Below are positions 39,954 through 51,706 of a stretch of DNA of 64,000 nt, piece by piece. Below the pieces are notes generated by a model that did not search any database, was not told the DNA's origin, and was given only the letters and a program-made list of their open reading frames with translations. The first letter of the stretch is position 1, and each line of letters starts with the position of its first letter. The stretch spans positions 2,090,437 to 2,154,436 of the forward strand of contig OU342636.1 of NCBI GenBank assembly GCA_910589415.1, in the 5' to 3' direction. Source of the stretch: Malachius bipustulatus (taxonomy: Eukaryota; Arthropoda; Insecta; Coleoptera; Melyridae). Made by a program: the position numbers and the translations under genes.

Positions 39954-40505
39954 TACAGGGTGCTAGTTAAGTACGGGGCCAAACTCCAAGGGGTGCTTCC
40001 TTGAGTGATTTTAAGAAGAAAAGTTCAAATAAACATGGGTCCGAAAATGCATATTTTTCAAGATACAGGGTGTCAAACTTTTTATTTTTTTTTCTCGAAA
40101 ACAAAGCAAGATATGAAAAAAACTCAATAGATAAAATAGTTGTATTTCTAGTTGCTTAATTCGAAAAAAATACAAAATTAAAAAAAAGTCAGTGGCGCCC
40201 AATTTTTTAATCAAAAATATTAGTTATTAGACTGTCTTCCGGGACGCCACTGGAATTAATAATTTTAATCTAATTGGGGCTAAATTACTCTCTTGTTATT
40301 ACAAACAGAACTGCCAAATTTCAACAAAATTGATTGAAAGAGTTTAGAGATATTCACGAACATTCGAATTTTTTTTTTAAGTTTGACACCCTGTATCTTG
40401 AAAAATATGCATTTTCGGACCCATGTTTATTTGAACTTTTCTTCTTAAAATCACTCAAGGAAGCACCCCTTGGAGTTTGGCCCCGTACTTAACTAACACC
40501 CTGTA
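39954..40505. mobile_element. 552-bp palindromic element
   Basis: Ends TACAGGGTGCTAGTTAAG and its close inverse. Inner ACAGGGTGTCAAAC (40064) is matched by TTTGACACCCTGTA (40383). The centre includes AGTGGCGCCC and CGCCACTGG as an inverted pair. Noncoding, about 9 bp from its left neighbour. Confidence 0.88.
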
Positions 40506-41216
40506 TACAGGTTGTCCCAGCTTATTCGAAGCGGTCTCTGTAGGCCAAGCGATGAAATTTTTCAAAAAACTTTTTGAAAATTCAAGTACAGAATCACAAT
40601 GGCCATAATTTAAAATCATTTTGGAGTGTCCCATATGACAGTGGCATATCAAAGTTATGTTTTTTTAAATGGAATGCTCCTATCTTATTGCATTTTTAGA
40701 TTGTCTGAGAAGAGAAAATAAGATTGGCTTTTACAGTTGGTGTTTAAATTAAGAAGTTTTTGAGTTATAAACAAGTGAAAATCGTCATTTTTTAAGTTCA
40801 AGGCCCTGTACAACGAAAACGGTTCAAGATAGAGAAAAACGGCTTACATGTCCCTATTTTAACTTTTCATGTACTATCCTATGATGTAGATGAAATGTTT
40901 ATACAGGGTGATAAAAAATTTGAAAAATTTTGAGATTTCTCCACGCGTTGCCAAATAAAAATATCAAAGGAAGTACAAATGTTTCTATACCATAGGATAG
41001 TACATAAAAAGGTTAAATAGGGACATGTAAGCCGTTTTTCTCTATCTTGAACCGTTTTCGTTGTACAGGGCATTGAACTTGAAAAATGACGATTTTCACT
41101 TGTTTATAACTCAAAAACTTCTGAATTTAAACACCAACTGTAAAAGCCAATCTTATTTTGTCTTCTCAGACAATCTAAAAATGCAATAACATAGGAGCAT
41201 TCCATTTAAAAAAACC
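40506..41216. mobile_element. Palindromic element, right end lost
   Basis: Starts TACAGGTTGTCCC at 40506, directly against the previous element. Arms share GAGTTATAAACAAGTGAAAA and TTACATGTCCCTATTT in both orientations around a centre near 40940. The right arm ends at about 41216 before the outer third, so it is truncated. Confidence 0.8.
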
Positions 41217-42709
41217 TTCTTGCGCATCAATCGCAGAAATAGTGTATTTTTATGCGATTCAATAATAAATATTTTCTTCCTATTTTTTTTTTATAATGAA
41301 TATAATGAAAAAATAATCCGATTTTTTGGGGGGGAAAAGCGGAAAACCACCTACCTACCAAAAAAAAAGAATAACCCTCTCGTGGTTTCGAACCCGCATC
41401 AACAGTTTACTATTTAGGCAAGGGTTCGCTTGCCTAACCAACTGAGCTAAAGGTGCCTTTCAAATATGTAGCGATGATCGAGTAGGTATATGTAGTACGT
41501 CCAATACTTCATCCTACACATTTTATTTTTTAAACTGGTCGTATCTTTGTTATTAAAAAACCAATTTGAATACTTTTTTCACCTGCATGTAGGTGATTTA
41601 ATTGTTGTTGCGTTTGCTCTTCTAATTTTCAGAACCATTCATAATTGAATGTGGAAAAAAATAAAAAAGAAATTGCGAACCCTTTCATTGATTTAATAAT
41701 TTTATATAAGTGTAAGCTAATTTTGCACAAGCGAAAAACTTTTTTGTTTTTCGTTTAAAGTGCTACATTAATCGAGGCGAATTGAAGCTAAGACATCAAA
41801 TTATATGTTAAAGCAAAAAAAAATGGAAAATTTCGGTTCAACTTCTTCAAAAATGGACTCATAAACGGTTATAGAATTGACACATTTTCACCCTTTTTCC
41901 TACCCACGACACTGGCTTATTAATGGAAAATATGCTAATTTTATTGCATTAACTCAAATTTCCAATAATTTTCTTCAAATCCTGTTAATTTGATTTCAAA
42001 GTTTTTTTGCCATCTTGCTCATACGGGGGCTCAAAAAATTGGAAATTTTCCGAAAATTCAAATGGCTGCCATTTTGAAACGGCTCGGCCGATTTTGCTCA
42101 AGTGCAATACCAGACCACTCCTTGTGGATATCTTACTCCCACAAAAATTTCAGCCTCCTAGATTCAAAACTGCGACCTGAAATGAGATGACAAAAACCGG
42201 ATACCTGGAATTTTGAAGGGACACCCTGTAGAAGTGATGGGACTTTTGGAAAGTTTTTCAACGAAAAGTTAACGAAAAAATTAAGTTAAAGTAGATTTTT
42301 TGAAAATTACATTTCAAGACATTTGAAACCATTTTCTTAAGAAAAGTTGAAAATCGAAATATCTCAAAATCTATTGAGTTTTGTATAGTGCATGTTGGGG
42401 TTAATTTACTCCTTACCTCTTGTTTTATCAGATCACCAAAGGAATGTATCCAGTTACCAGTAACCCTGTATATCCGACAATTTTTGCTAAAAAATAATTG
42501 AATCAAAATGATGTTTTTTGAATAAGTCTTCACATCCTCTTTAATTTGACACCAAATAGCTTATACTTCAGTATAAGAAGAAGAAAGTTATTAACGATTT
42601 TCATAAAATAGGAATTTGAAGGTCAAAGTCTACCCTAACCTCTACAACAAGAAGACTTGACAACTAGGTGACCTATTTTCTACCTTTAGTTTTTGTTAAA
42701 TAATTATAC
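41217..42709. other. Mixed remnants of TIR elements, noncoding
   Basis: Contains an inverted copy (41826-41925) of the segment at 23703-23790, a TIR end GGGACACCCTGTA near 42220 and another AACCCTGTATA near 42463. No coding frame of note. Confidence 0.4.
41373..41457 (-). other. tRNA-like sequence (pseudo-tRNA or SINE head)
   Basis: On the minus strand: TAGCTCAGTTGGTTAGG (A-box/D-arm like) and GCGGGTTCGAAACC (B-box/T-arm). The anticodon region forms a 9-bp stem TTAGGCAAG/CTTGCCTAA with a 6-base loop, which is not a normal anticodon arm. Acceptor pairing is weak. Not a functional tRNA as read. Confidence 0.4.
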
Positions 42710-42985
42710 CTATTTTAGTATAATATAGGATAGGGATAGATCATTATTAGCACTGACACTGCTACTGTTCCCCTGGATTTCAATATTCTGTTCCTTGAAT
42801 TTTTTTACATATGTAGGGCTTTGATACAAATTGCAATGTGCTTTTCCATTCTTTTTGGATTTGACGTATAGGTTTTTTTGCAAAAATTGCATTCTCCATT
42901 TATGTATTTAGATTTCTTTTGATGTCTTTTTAAAGTATTTCCACACGTAACTTGAATTTCTGGGCATCTTATACGCGGGTACAAG
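42710..42985 (-). pseudogene. BED-type zinc-finger fragment, probably from a hAT-like transposase
   Basis: Minus-strand reading 42985-42840 gives CNFCKKTYTSNPKRMEKHI followed by a Cys four residues after His (C-x2-C…H-x4-C), the BED finger layout found at the N-terminus of hAT transposases and domesticated relatives. A frame change near 42835 leads to SPTYVKKFKEQN. No catalytic domain nearby. A host gene derived from such a protein is the alternative. Confidence 0.5.
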
Positions 42986-43319
42986 GCAAAGTTTTAGGGT
43001 TTTAATGTTTTAATGGCAAAGCTTTTTTTAATTTAGACAGTCTCATAACTCTCATAAATGCAAAAATGATGATTAATAGATTATAGATTGATTTTATAAA
43101 TAAATACTACTAATAATATGGTTAGTAGGGTTATTTATCATAATTTTTCTTCTTTATTAATTGGTCTTGTGGTCTCTGTTCTCTGATTTACACGAGCTAC
43201 TTAGCCGAGGTAAATTAAATGATAGGTTAAACTGACACTGTTGACAAGTAAGTCATATTTCAAAAAGTTAATTTTTTAAAGATGTTGTTTCAGATAGGCG
43301 CGAAATTCAAAAATGGATA
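42986..43319. other. AT-rich stretch, no feature seen
   Basis: No frame, repeat or TIR recognised. Confidence 0.3.
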
Positions 43320-44647
43320 TACAAGGTGGTCCAACTTAAAACGTCAGGACTTTACCAAACGATAGATAACGTTAAAATAATGCCAGTTTCTCCAATACAC
43401 TTATAGCCGGGAAAGCTTCCTTTTCAAGATACAGGGCGTTAAAGTTTTGGGAAAAAAATAATGTTTTGAGAATATTGTCAAAACGGCTGCTTTAAAAAAA
43501 TTGAAATTTGGCATGCAGCATGAGCTAAGTATCTTTCATGATTTACGGCTTATGGTGATAAATTGCAAAAACCAGTGGCGGAGATATGAGTGTGCCATCG
43601 CCCCTTTTCAAAAAAAAAAAATTGACGCCACTGACTCTATGGCAAATTTAATAATACTATTCAATTTTCCATGCTTTTTAGAACAAAAAAGTACTCTTTA
43701 ATTTTTTTCACAAGGCGCACCGTTTCCGAGATAATTCAGGTTTTCTTAGGTAATGCTAGGCTATTCATATTACAAAACTAATTTAAATTTCACGAAGTAG
43801 ACTATGACCTGACCAAGTTTTGACGTTTTAACCAATTTAATATCTGCTTGTTATATGTGTCACTAAGGGCCGGTTGTTCGTACAGTGGTTAAGCATTTAG
43901 CCATATTCAAATTGCCTAATCTGTGATTATCTCACAGTTTGTGTTGTTCAAAAGTCAAAAGTTAAGCGGTGTTAAAATTTGACTAGAGATTAGCAGTTAA
44001 TCTGTGATTTGGCAGTTAACCACAGATTAAGGGAAAATTTGCGTTGTTCAAAGCCAGTTGAACGTAGTTAAGTATGTAAATCTGTGATTAGATTAACCAC
44101 AGATTTTTGAGTGGTTAAACTATTTGACCATGTTCAAAGTGACAGTTTGATATGTCAGAATTTTATTATTTTGTCAATTTAAATCAAAATAAAACCAAAA
44201 TAACGATTATAGAAGTATTTATTGATATGATTACCATGTTTTATAATTAAAAGTAGGTATTAAGTTTGAAAAGTAGGTATATTGCATCAATAAAGTATAA
44301 AAAATGTAAAATTTATCATCACCATCATCTGTCATCCAGTCTGTCTCACTTTTCCCACCCAAACGCAAGCAGTCGAATGACCTTGAGTTTATCAAGAAAT
44401 ATGTGGGGATATCTATCGATCGTTTTGAACTTGAAAAAACAAAGTACTGAGTATGTAATAGGTACCTACCTTCAATAATTCTTCCTGTAAATAAACTTTT
44501 ACCTTTAAAATGACGTTTCTTTCATCATTATTTAAAATAATTTCGTCTTTTCATAGAACCTAAACCTACCAAAAAAGACGATTCTTTTCTCGAATTTACT
44601 TCCTATTAAGGTTTCTTATAAATAACTTTTACTTTTATTGTAGGTAG

Positions 44648-46200
44648 GTACACTGAGAGAAATATTATTCTTGAAAGAACTAAAGGCTGGAGGTATTTCC
44701 TCCAGAGAATTTATTTAGTTATAAGAACTACTTTATCATTTACAGTACCAAATCTTAGTTGGATTCACTAAAATTGAGCAATTGATTGAATTAAATAATT
44801 TAATTGAAGCTCATTTTGTGTAACGAAGTATTTTCCATATTGGCATAATAATATCACTCCTAGCTAACAATCTAAGAATCTGTACTGGAACATAATTTAA
44901 TTCCAGCAACTAAACATATAAAGTTATCTTGTTTAAAGAAATCAAAGATTCTTAGAAGTTAGAAATTATTGAGACAAATAGGTTTTTCTTGCCGGAGGTA
45001 GGAATAAATATTTAACAGAATATTCCAAACATAATTGCGTGAAATATATCAGATTTTCATTATTCCAACTATGGTATGATTGTGTCAAGTAAAAATTTCT
45101 TGCGTGGTGTACTGAGAGGGTTCAATAATAGAACCTTTGTATTGAAAGAATTATACCAGAATTATGGCAATAAATATTTCTTTATTTACTGTATGTATAG
45201 ATTCATCTAACTGCAACCTCAGATAAAACACATCAGTCGCCATTATATATAGACGCCATCATGATGTAGCTGCGTTCGTTAAACGTGGGTGTTGCTAATA
45301 CATAATTTATCTAAGTAAACTTTTCTTGCTTATTTAATGTAAATAAATAATTCGGTTTTATTCTTGATATTCTTTTGCAGCTTTGTTTGTATAAATCTGA
45401 CAAATCGTGAAGTTCAAATCACCAGAAAGCCGTCATTACTGTTAGCTTGGTATAGGTACTTAAATGGATTTCAGACAAACCAAACCAATAAATGGTACAG
45501 TTTTGACTCGCCCCCCGGTCTACGCGTATATAACAATAATTAAAGGTAATTTATAAATTTAACATTACTATGGACAAATGGATGATTAATATGGACAGCA
45601 AAATGTGCAGATATACTTTTTATTGTTATATTGTTGATCGGGATGAGGAGAGCCGTGACACTGCGCATTTTGTACCTTTATTGGGTAGAAATTTTTTATT
45701 TATTGCTTGGAATTTCGGTTCTTGATAATATTATTATTTCACCAAGAACCGAAATCGCAACCAATAAATAAAAAATTTCAAAACGAAAAGTTCAATAAAA
45801 TATTACCAAATTTTTATGTTATAGGTAGGTTAGATAAGGTAGGTAAGGTAGGAAAAGTCCAAACTAAGATTGGATTCGGAGAAGAGTTTCATTTAGTTGA
45901 GAGAACTCAAAGTAATATTGAGAGAACCTGATAATAGTTCTGCGCAGTTTTATTAAATTGACATAAGAAAGCTTAGTGTGGTTCACTGAATTATTATTTA
46001 GTTCACAGCAGAAAGTTTTATTTGCAATCACTTTTATACAGTATCTTATGGCAACTAATTCTTGGTTGGATATCTCAAATTCTGGAACTAAATAATTTAG
46101 TTGACGCAACTAAATATTTAGTTGCTCGTTATCAATTAAATAATTTAGTTGGCGGAATTGCAAATTTACTTCCGCCAATGAAAAATTTTTCTCAGTGTAC
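44648..46200. mobile_element. Nested TIR element with GTACACTGAGA ends and 8-bp duplication
   Basis: Ends GTACACTGAGAGAAA and TTTCTCAGTGTAC. GTAGGTAG at 44640-44647 and 46201-46208 is an exact 8-bp duplication, the size used by hAT elements (it lies in a GTAG-type repeat, so the exact border is ambiguous). Subterminal AACTAAATAATTTAGTTG-type words recur near both ends. No transposase frame. Carries the hairpin at 45688-45779. Confidence 0.65.
45688..45779. repeat. 92-bp hairpin inside the 44648-46200 element
   Basis: GAAATTTTTTATTTATTG pairs with its inverse at the far end, and ATTTCGGTTCTTG with CAAGAACCGAAAT, around an ATAATATTATTATTT loop. About 33 pairs with one small bulge; dimensions like a microRNA precursor, but MITE-derived origin is equally likely. 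Confidence 0.6.
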
Positions 46201-46616
46201 GTAGGTAGGTTTGGTATGACTTATATTAGGTATGTAGATTAATAAAAATTAACTATTATAACATTTTACACGGAACACGGTAGATAAGACGTAAAAATTG
46301 GGAAAGTTGATTTTGATTCGCCGACTCCGCCGAAACGCCATGCGTATTGCCCGTCGACCGCCGAACGGTGCCGTCGAGTAGTGCCGACAATGCCGATTGG
46401 CCGAGAAAACTAAACTCTGCAATGTTGCCAACTCGCGTGTAGCTTTAATCTCAGGTTACCTAACCGCCGATTTCAGATCTTTTGAACAACGCAATTGAAA
46501 GTTAACTACATTCAAATTTTAACTATAGCTAACTAATCACAGATTAACTTTTCGTACGAACAACCGGCCCTAAATCTCTTTACAACAAACTATTGGTATT
46601 ATTTTTAAACATTACG

Positions 46617-47688
46617 ATGCCTTTCCGATTTTCTAATCAAGAATATGCTGATATGCATTTTATCTATGGATTTTGTGATGGAAATGCGGCAGAAGCAGCT
46701 CTAGAACACCGCAGACGATTTCCCAACAGACGACAGCCACAACATAATGTTTTTTCAAAGGTACATAATCAATTCGTTGAGAGAGGAATAGGCCCATCAT
46801 TAGAAATCCTAATCGTCTAAATGTTGATACCGTAAGAAGAAACAACCGCATACTACGTGAATTTACCAGAGACCCGAGGACAAGTCAAAGAAGAGTGAGT
46901 CGAACCACTGGAAATTCTAAAAGCACAATTTTAAGAGTGTTAAAACGGGATCATCGACATCCTTTTCATCTCCAACCTGTTCATGGTTTACAACCAGGAG
47001 ATGAAGAACGCAGGATGGTGTTTTGTAGGTGGCTTCTGGACCAGAATAACGATTTCTTAAGAAATATTCTATGGACAGATGAATCGTGTTTTACTCGACG
47101 TGGAATTGTAAATTTTTACAATCAACACGTGTGGGCTCATGACAATCCTCACGAAATTAGACCACGAAAGTTTCAACACGAATTTAGTGTCAACATTTGG
47201 ATAGGAATCTACAATGGTAACCTCTTTATGGCCCTTATGAACTCTCACAGCGACTGAATTCTGAAAACTTCCTTGAGTTTTTGGAGACTGAGAATGCCAA
47301 TATGTGGGATGACATTCCAGTCGATATGCGAAGACAAGCCTGGTTCCAACTAGATGGGTGTCTGGCACATTTTGGTGCAAACGTTCGTAATTGGCTTAAC
47401 ACACACTTTGAAGGTCGATGGATTGGTCGCAGTGGTCCAGTTGCATGGCCTGCACGGTCTCCAGATTTAACCCCCCTGGATTTCTGTCTTTGGGGTCATC
47501 TAAAAGAAATCGTTTATGCAACTCCGGTGTCCCATAGAGAGGAACTCTTGCTTAGGATTCGGAACGCTTGTGCAGATATTAATCACGACGTGCTACTTAG
47601 TCTAAACAACTCCATCGCAGAAGACGTTGCCATCAGTTATGCATTCAACAGAATGGTTGTTATTTCGAACAATTGTTACATTAGTTAG
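46617..47688 (+). pseudogene. Mariner-like transposase copy 4 (D,D,41,D), frameshifted
   Basis: ATG 46617 with SNQEYADMHFIYGFCDGNA. A shift near 46800 and another near 47255 break the frame. Motifs: RRVSRTTGNSKSTI (second helix-turn-helix), WTDESCF, QLDGCLAH (Gly-Ala-Pro replaced by Gly-Cys-Leu after the second Asp), SPDLTPLDFCLWG. Third Asp is 41 residues after the second. It ends at 47688. Confidence 0.85.
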
Positions 47689-48213
47689 GTGTTGTTTATT
47701 TCTGTTTTTTAATTATTTAAGTAAAAGTAATTTGACTAAAATTTGTTTGTTCTTAGAAAGGCTACAGATATTACCTAAGAAAACCTGAATTATCTCGAAA
47801 ACTATGCGCCTTGTGAAAAAAATTATAGAGTACTTTTTTGATCTGAAAAGCATGGGACATTGAATAGTATTATTAAATTTTCCATAGAGTCAGTGGCGTC
47901 AATTTTTTTTTGAAAAGGGGCGATGGCACACCCATATCTCCGCCGCTGGTTTTTGCAATTTATCACCATAAGCCGTAATAAATCATGAAAGATACTTAGC
48001 TCATGCTGCGTGCCAAGACTGCCAAGTTTCAATTTTTTTAAAGCAGCCGTTTTGACAATATTCTTAAAACATTATTTTTTTCCCAAAACTTTAACGCCCT
48101 GTATCTTGAAAATGAAGCTTTCCCGGCTATAAAAGTATTAAAGAAACTGGCATTATTTTAACGTTATCTATCGTTTGGTAAAGTCCTGACGTTTTAAGTT
48201 GGACCACCCTGTA

Positions 48214-49079
48214 TATCCGCCATTAACGTTTAATTCATGGCGGATATATATCCAAAATGGATATATAGCATTTGGATATAAATCCTGACTCACAACACTA
48301 AAAAAAAGGTAAACTTTTGCTGCATTAGAGGATGTTTTAACAATGAAAAGAGGGCTTTCTACTTGTTCGCGTTGCTTAAAGGTAACTTTCTTAATATTTT
48401 AAACCCATTATTATAGTCCTCTATCAATACTTACCTGTTACTGGGATTTTCTGGACAAAAAATTCCCCCATCCCCATCAGCAGACAGATTGCAGAAAATA
48501 TACGGAGCTCAGAATTTCCGTATTCCTGGAAGTTTGTCAGGTAGGTTTTATTACATCTTGCTTGATGAATCTATTTTTAAGGATCAGTATGGGTACTAAG
48601 ATCACACTGCCATTTGTGTGTCTACCAAGACGCTTTTTCTCAGTTAAGAAAAAGATTTAGATATCTACGTTAGATATCGAGTTAAAAATTATACGTAATA
48701 CTATTAGTCTACAGCTTCGTAGATCCTATGAGCCCGTAATATTTTTTAATAACCCACTGAAAGAGGATTCCTCGATTTCTATTCGTGTTATTATTTTGTT
48801 TCGTTTTTCAAACTTCGCTTTTTTCCACTTGGTGCCTACGCCTGTGACCAAATGTGCCAAGAATATGACATCCAGCTGTTCAAACATAACCGTGTTAAGG
48901 AAAAGTCAACGAGTGAATGCGCTACCCTAGTAAGCGTCAGTGTCGGCAATGCAGGTTCCCTAGTTGTTGTTGTGTGTTGCTAGATACGGAAGTCGGTTTC
49001 TAGGTCCCTGATGCTGCAGCCATTTAGACTTATTGTATCTTTCCGTAGCTATTGGTTCTTTTGACTATTCAAATAACTC
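48214..49079. other. Mostly unassigned; one possible short exon at 48310-48382
   Basis: GGCGGATATATAT words at 48217-48250 follow the TIR. AAAAAAAAG before 48310 and AAAG-GTAACT at 48382 could be splice sites around a Cys-rich frame (CCIRGCFNNEKR) that vaguely recalls the start of a THAP finger. Weak; no second exon is convincing. Confidence 0.25.
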
Positions 49080-50271
49080 TGTACCCTTTACAAGGTTAAG
49101 AAGTTTGCTTGCCAAGGCTTTCCCCGACGTCATATGTCATTGGTATTGTTCCTCATGATTGTATGTCGGGTTCGATTGAGTGCTGGGCACTCGAAGATTA
49201 CATGGAAAGCTGTTTCGTCTTCCTCATTGCATAGTCTGCATTCTGGTTCTCCATTCATACCCAGCTTCTTCAGGTGTTGTCTCAGGTGGCAGCGTCCTGT
49301 AAGAAGTCCCACCACTGTTTTAACTTGCATTCTGTTTAAATGCAGTAGTTCATTGGCAAGTTTTGGAGATGGTTCTTTTACCATTAACTTGCTATGTTTG
49401 TTGCCTGGTATGTGATGTGGTTCCAATATGCTTTGTGTTGATTACTTGTCCAGCTAGCTATCGCGCCACGTATTATGTTTCTGGTAGTTCCAAACATTGG
49501 TTCTGGTCCTGTAAAGGCGACTGCCGCGCCCTCTTTGGCCAGTTCATCCGCCGTTTCGTTACCAGCTACTCCTCGGTGACCCGGTACCCAAACAAGAAAG
49601 TGTTACCTTGTTTTGCTTAGCCAGCTCATTGAGGTTGTCGAGGCATTCCCATACCATTTTTATTTGTTTTTTGTAGCATGCAAAAGCCTTCAGGCTGGCC
49701 TGGCTGTCGGAGAGTATGTAGATTTCCCTATTCTTTTAGCTCCTTCTCATACATTCTCCGACACATTGCTGTATTGCATGTATTTCAGCTTGCATGATTG
49801 AGGTGTGCTTCCCTAATGATACAGACATGGGGGGGAACTCCATACAAGACGGGTCCTGCTCGTAAGTCTGTTTTCGAACCGTCTTTGTACCAGATCAGAC
49901 CTCTTTTCAGACATAGCTCTTTCATTTGTTTCATCAAGAGGAGGTAGGTTTATAGCTTCTAGGGCTGCTGTTGATGTGGTGTTCATGGCTCCCGTTATGC
50001 ACAGGCATGCCAGTCTTTGAACATCTTGGAGTTTCATATTAGCCTGTGTCTGGTTGGTTTTGGACCCCCAGATCAGGCATCCATATGTCATTATGGGTCT
50101 GATAATGGGTTCACAGCTGTGTATAGCCAGTGAACCACATGTGGTTTTAGGCCACATGTTTTTGCAAAGGACCTTCTGCATGACATCAAGGCCCCTTTGC
50201 TTTTATCTATGGTCTTCTGCAGGTGTGGGTTCCATGTCAGTTTTTTATGCAGATTAATTCCTAGATACTTT
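49080..50271 (-). pseudogene. LINE-E ORF2 3' part: RT end, RNase H, Cys/His finger
   Basis: Minus-strand pieces in order: RT C-terminus at 50271-49813 (GLKPH, RPIMTYGCLIWGS, LACLCITGAMNTTS), an RNase H domain at about 49860-49500 (SDSQASLKAF, WVPGHRGVAGNETADELAKEG), and the tail finger at 49426-49130 (CRLCNEEDETAFHVIFECP). This order fits R1/I-like LINEs. Several shifts and stops. It is cut upstream by a MITE. Confidence 0.75.
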
Positions 50272-50510
50272 GGGCCAGTTGCACAAACGTTAATTAAAGA
50301 TTTGTCAGATAATTACTGATTTCAAATTGCAAATTTTGAAAAAAGGGTGAATATTTTGAATGCTCTTTTATTATTTATTAGTAATTAACTCTTCTAAAAA
50401 GGAGTAAAATTTATTTCCAGCAATATCAGACCAACATTTTGACAATACAGGGCATTTTAAAATCAGTGATTATCTGGCAGATCTGTAATTAACGTTTGTG
50501 CAACCGGACC
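50272..50510. mobile_element. 239-bp MITE with GGGCCAGTTGCACAAACG ends
   Basis: Ends GGGCCAGTTGCACAAACGTT and AACGTTTGTGCAACCGGACC, inner inverted pair ATAATTACTGATTT/AATCAGTGATTAT. Flanks TTT and TTA suggest a 3-bp Harbinger-like target. It split the LINE-E reading frame. Confidence 0.75.
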
Positions 50511-50522
50511 TTAAGTCTCAAA

Positions 50523-51634
50523 ATGAAGTTAGTTAATAAAGAATTGCAAAATATTGCTGTGATGCAAAAAGATAAACTAGCTGATGAATCTATATGTATG
50601 AAGAAGCTGAAAGTGAGGACTTTATTGAGTGCTGAAAATAATGGTGTCATGTCTATTGGCTACTTAGGTATGTCATGAGGTAAAAATGTTGAAGAAGAGA
50701 AATTCAGAACTAAGCAAGTATAACGAAAGATTTAATGGAGAATAATAAATTTCTAAAAAAAGTAGCAAAAAGTCAAAACAAATCTAATTGTCTAGAATAT
50801 TCAACAGTAGTTGGTATGAATACCGATTTAAATTCTAAAAAAAGCCAATAATTCTGCTGTGTCATTAAACCACACATGATAACTTTTACGGAGATGCTTT
50901 TACTTTTGTTAAGAAAACCATACTAATTAAAATCAAAAACTCTATAATTGGAATTAGAAAAAGTAAACAAGGTGTAATATTGAAGTGCAATGAAGAGGAT
51001 GAGTCAGCTGTGTTATCCCAATCAGGGCAAAGTTTAGATAAAAATTGTGCAGTGAGTCTTTTAGTAAAAAAAGACCCCATCATCAAAGTATTTAATATTG
51101 ATAAAGACATGAGTGAAGAAGATCTTGTGCAGGATATTAGTAATAGAAATGAAATTGCGATAGACTGTTTTAAAATTGTGTATGTATACAAGCCTAATGA
51201 GTTTGGAGTGAAAAATTCTCTTGTTAGAGTGAACGCGGGGAGTTATATCAAGTTAAGCAGGCAAAATGGAATTTACATTGGTTACCAAAACCAAAAGTGC
51301 AACTACATGGATCATTTTTCTTTGTTGCGATGCTACAAATGTCATGGCTTCAATGATATAACAAAATATTGTAATAGTAAACAGGAGTTATGTAGCTTCT
51401 GGTGTGCACAAGACTACAGAATGTGATAATAAGGATAACAAAAAATGCATAAATTGTGACAAAGCAAACAAATATCTTACAAATAAAAGAAACACCGATC
51501 ATGCAGCGACTGATTTAAAAAATTGTGAGACATTTAAGATCAAATATAATAATGCTGTTATTAATATAAATTATCCTGTGAAACCTACTAAGTATTCTTT
51601 GTTGACAAAGTTCACAACAGACGAATCGGTGTAG
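50523..51634 (+). pseudogene. LINE-F ORF1 with zinc knuckles
   Basis: ATG near 50523 (LVNKELQNIAVMQKDK). Stops follow, then an open piece at 50980-51426 with an RRM-like region (PIIKVFNIDKDMSEEDL, FGVKNSLVRVNAG) and a first knuckle CYKCHGFNDITKYC. A shift at about 51405 leads to a second Cys cluster (CINCDKANKY) to the stop at 51634. An RNA-binding Gag-like ORF1 of a Jockey/I-type LINE. Its ORF2 start is at 52585-52815. Confidence 0.65.
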
Positions 51635-51706
51635 TTTTCGTCTGCTACTATCAATATATTTTATAGGTTTATATTATTGTTTATGGAATATATTGAAGAA
51701 TTTGAT

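Larger units (their letters stand above)
43867..46570. mobile_element. Harbinger-like nonautonomous element with GGGCCGGTTGTTCG ends
   Basis: Ends GGGCCGGTTGTTCGTAC (43867) and GTACGAACAACCGGCCC (46570), with TAA at 43864-43866 and 46571-46573 as a 3-bp target duplication. Subterminal words TGTTCAAA and AATCTGTGATTA/TAACCACAGATT recur in both ends. No Harbinger nuclease frame is visible. It contains the element at 44648-46200. A GC-rich patch (46310-46430) of unknown origin lies near the right end. Confidence 0.75.
43320..48213 (+). mobile_element. Mariner-like element 4, about 440-bp inverted repeats, with nested insertions
   Basis: Ends TACAAGGTGGTCCAAC (43320) and GTTGGACCACCCTGTA (48213), flanked by TA. 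Arms run to about 43758 and 47770; inner word ACAGGGCGTTAAAG at 43433 is matched at 48093. Transposase remnant at 46617-47688. A Harbinger-like element (43867-46570) separates the left arm from the transposase start. Confidence 0.88.

Noticed and set aside
41373..41457. tRNA gene on the minus strand
   Set aside because: A- and B-box-like sequences are present, but the anticodon stem is 9 bp with a 6-base loop and the acceptor stem pairs poorly. Kept only as a tRNA-like sequence.
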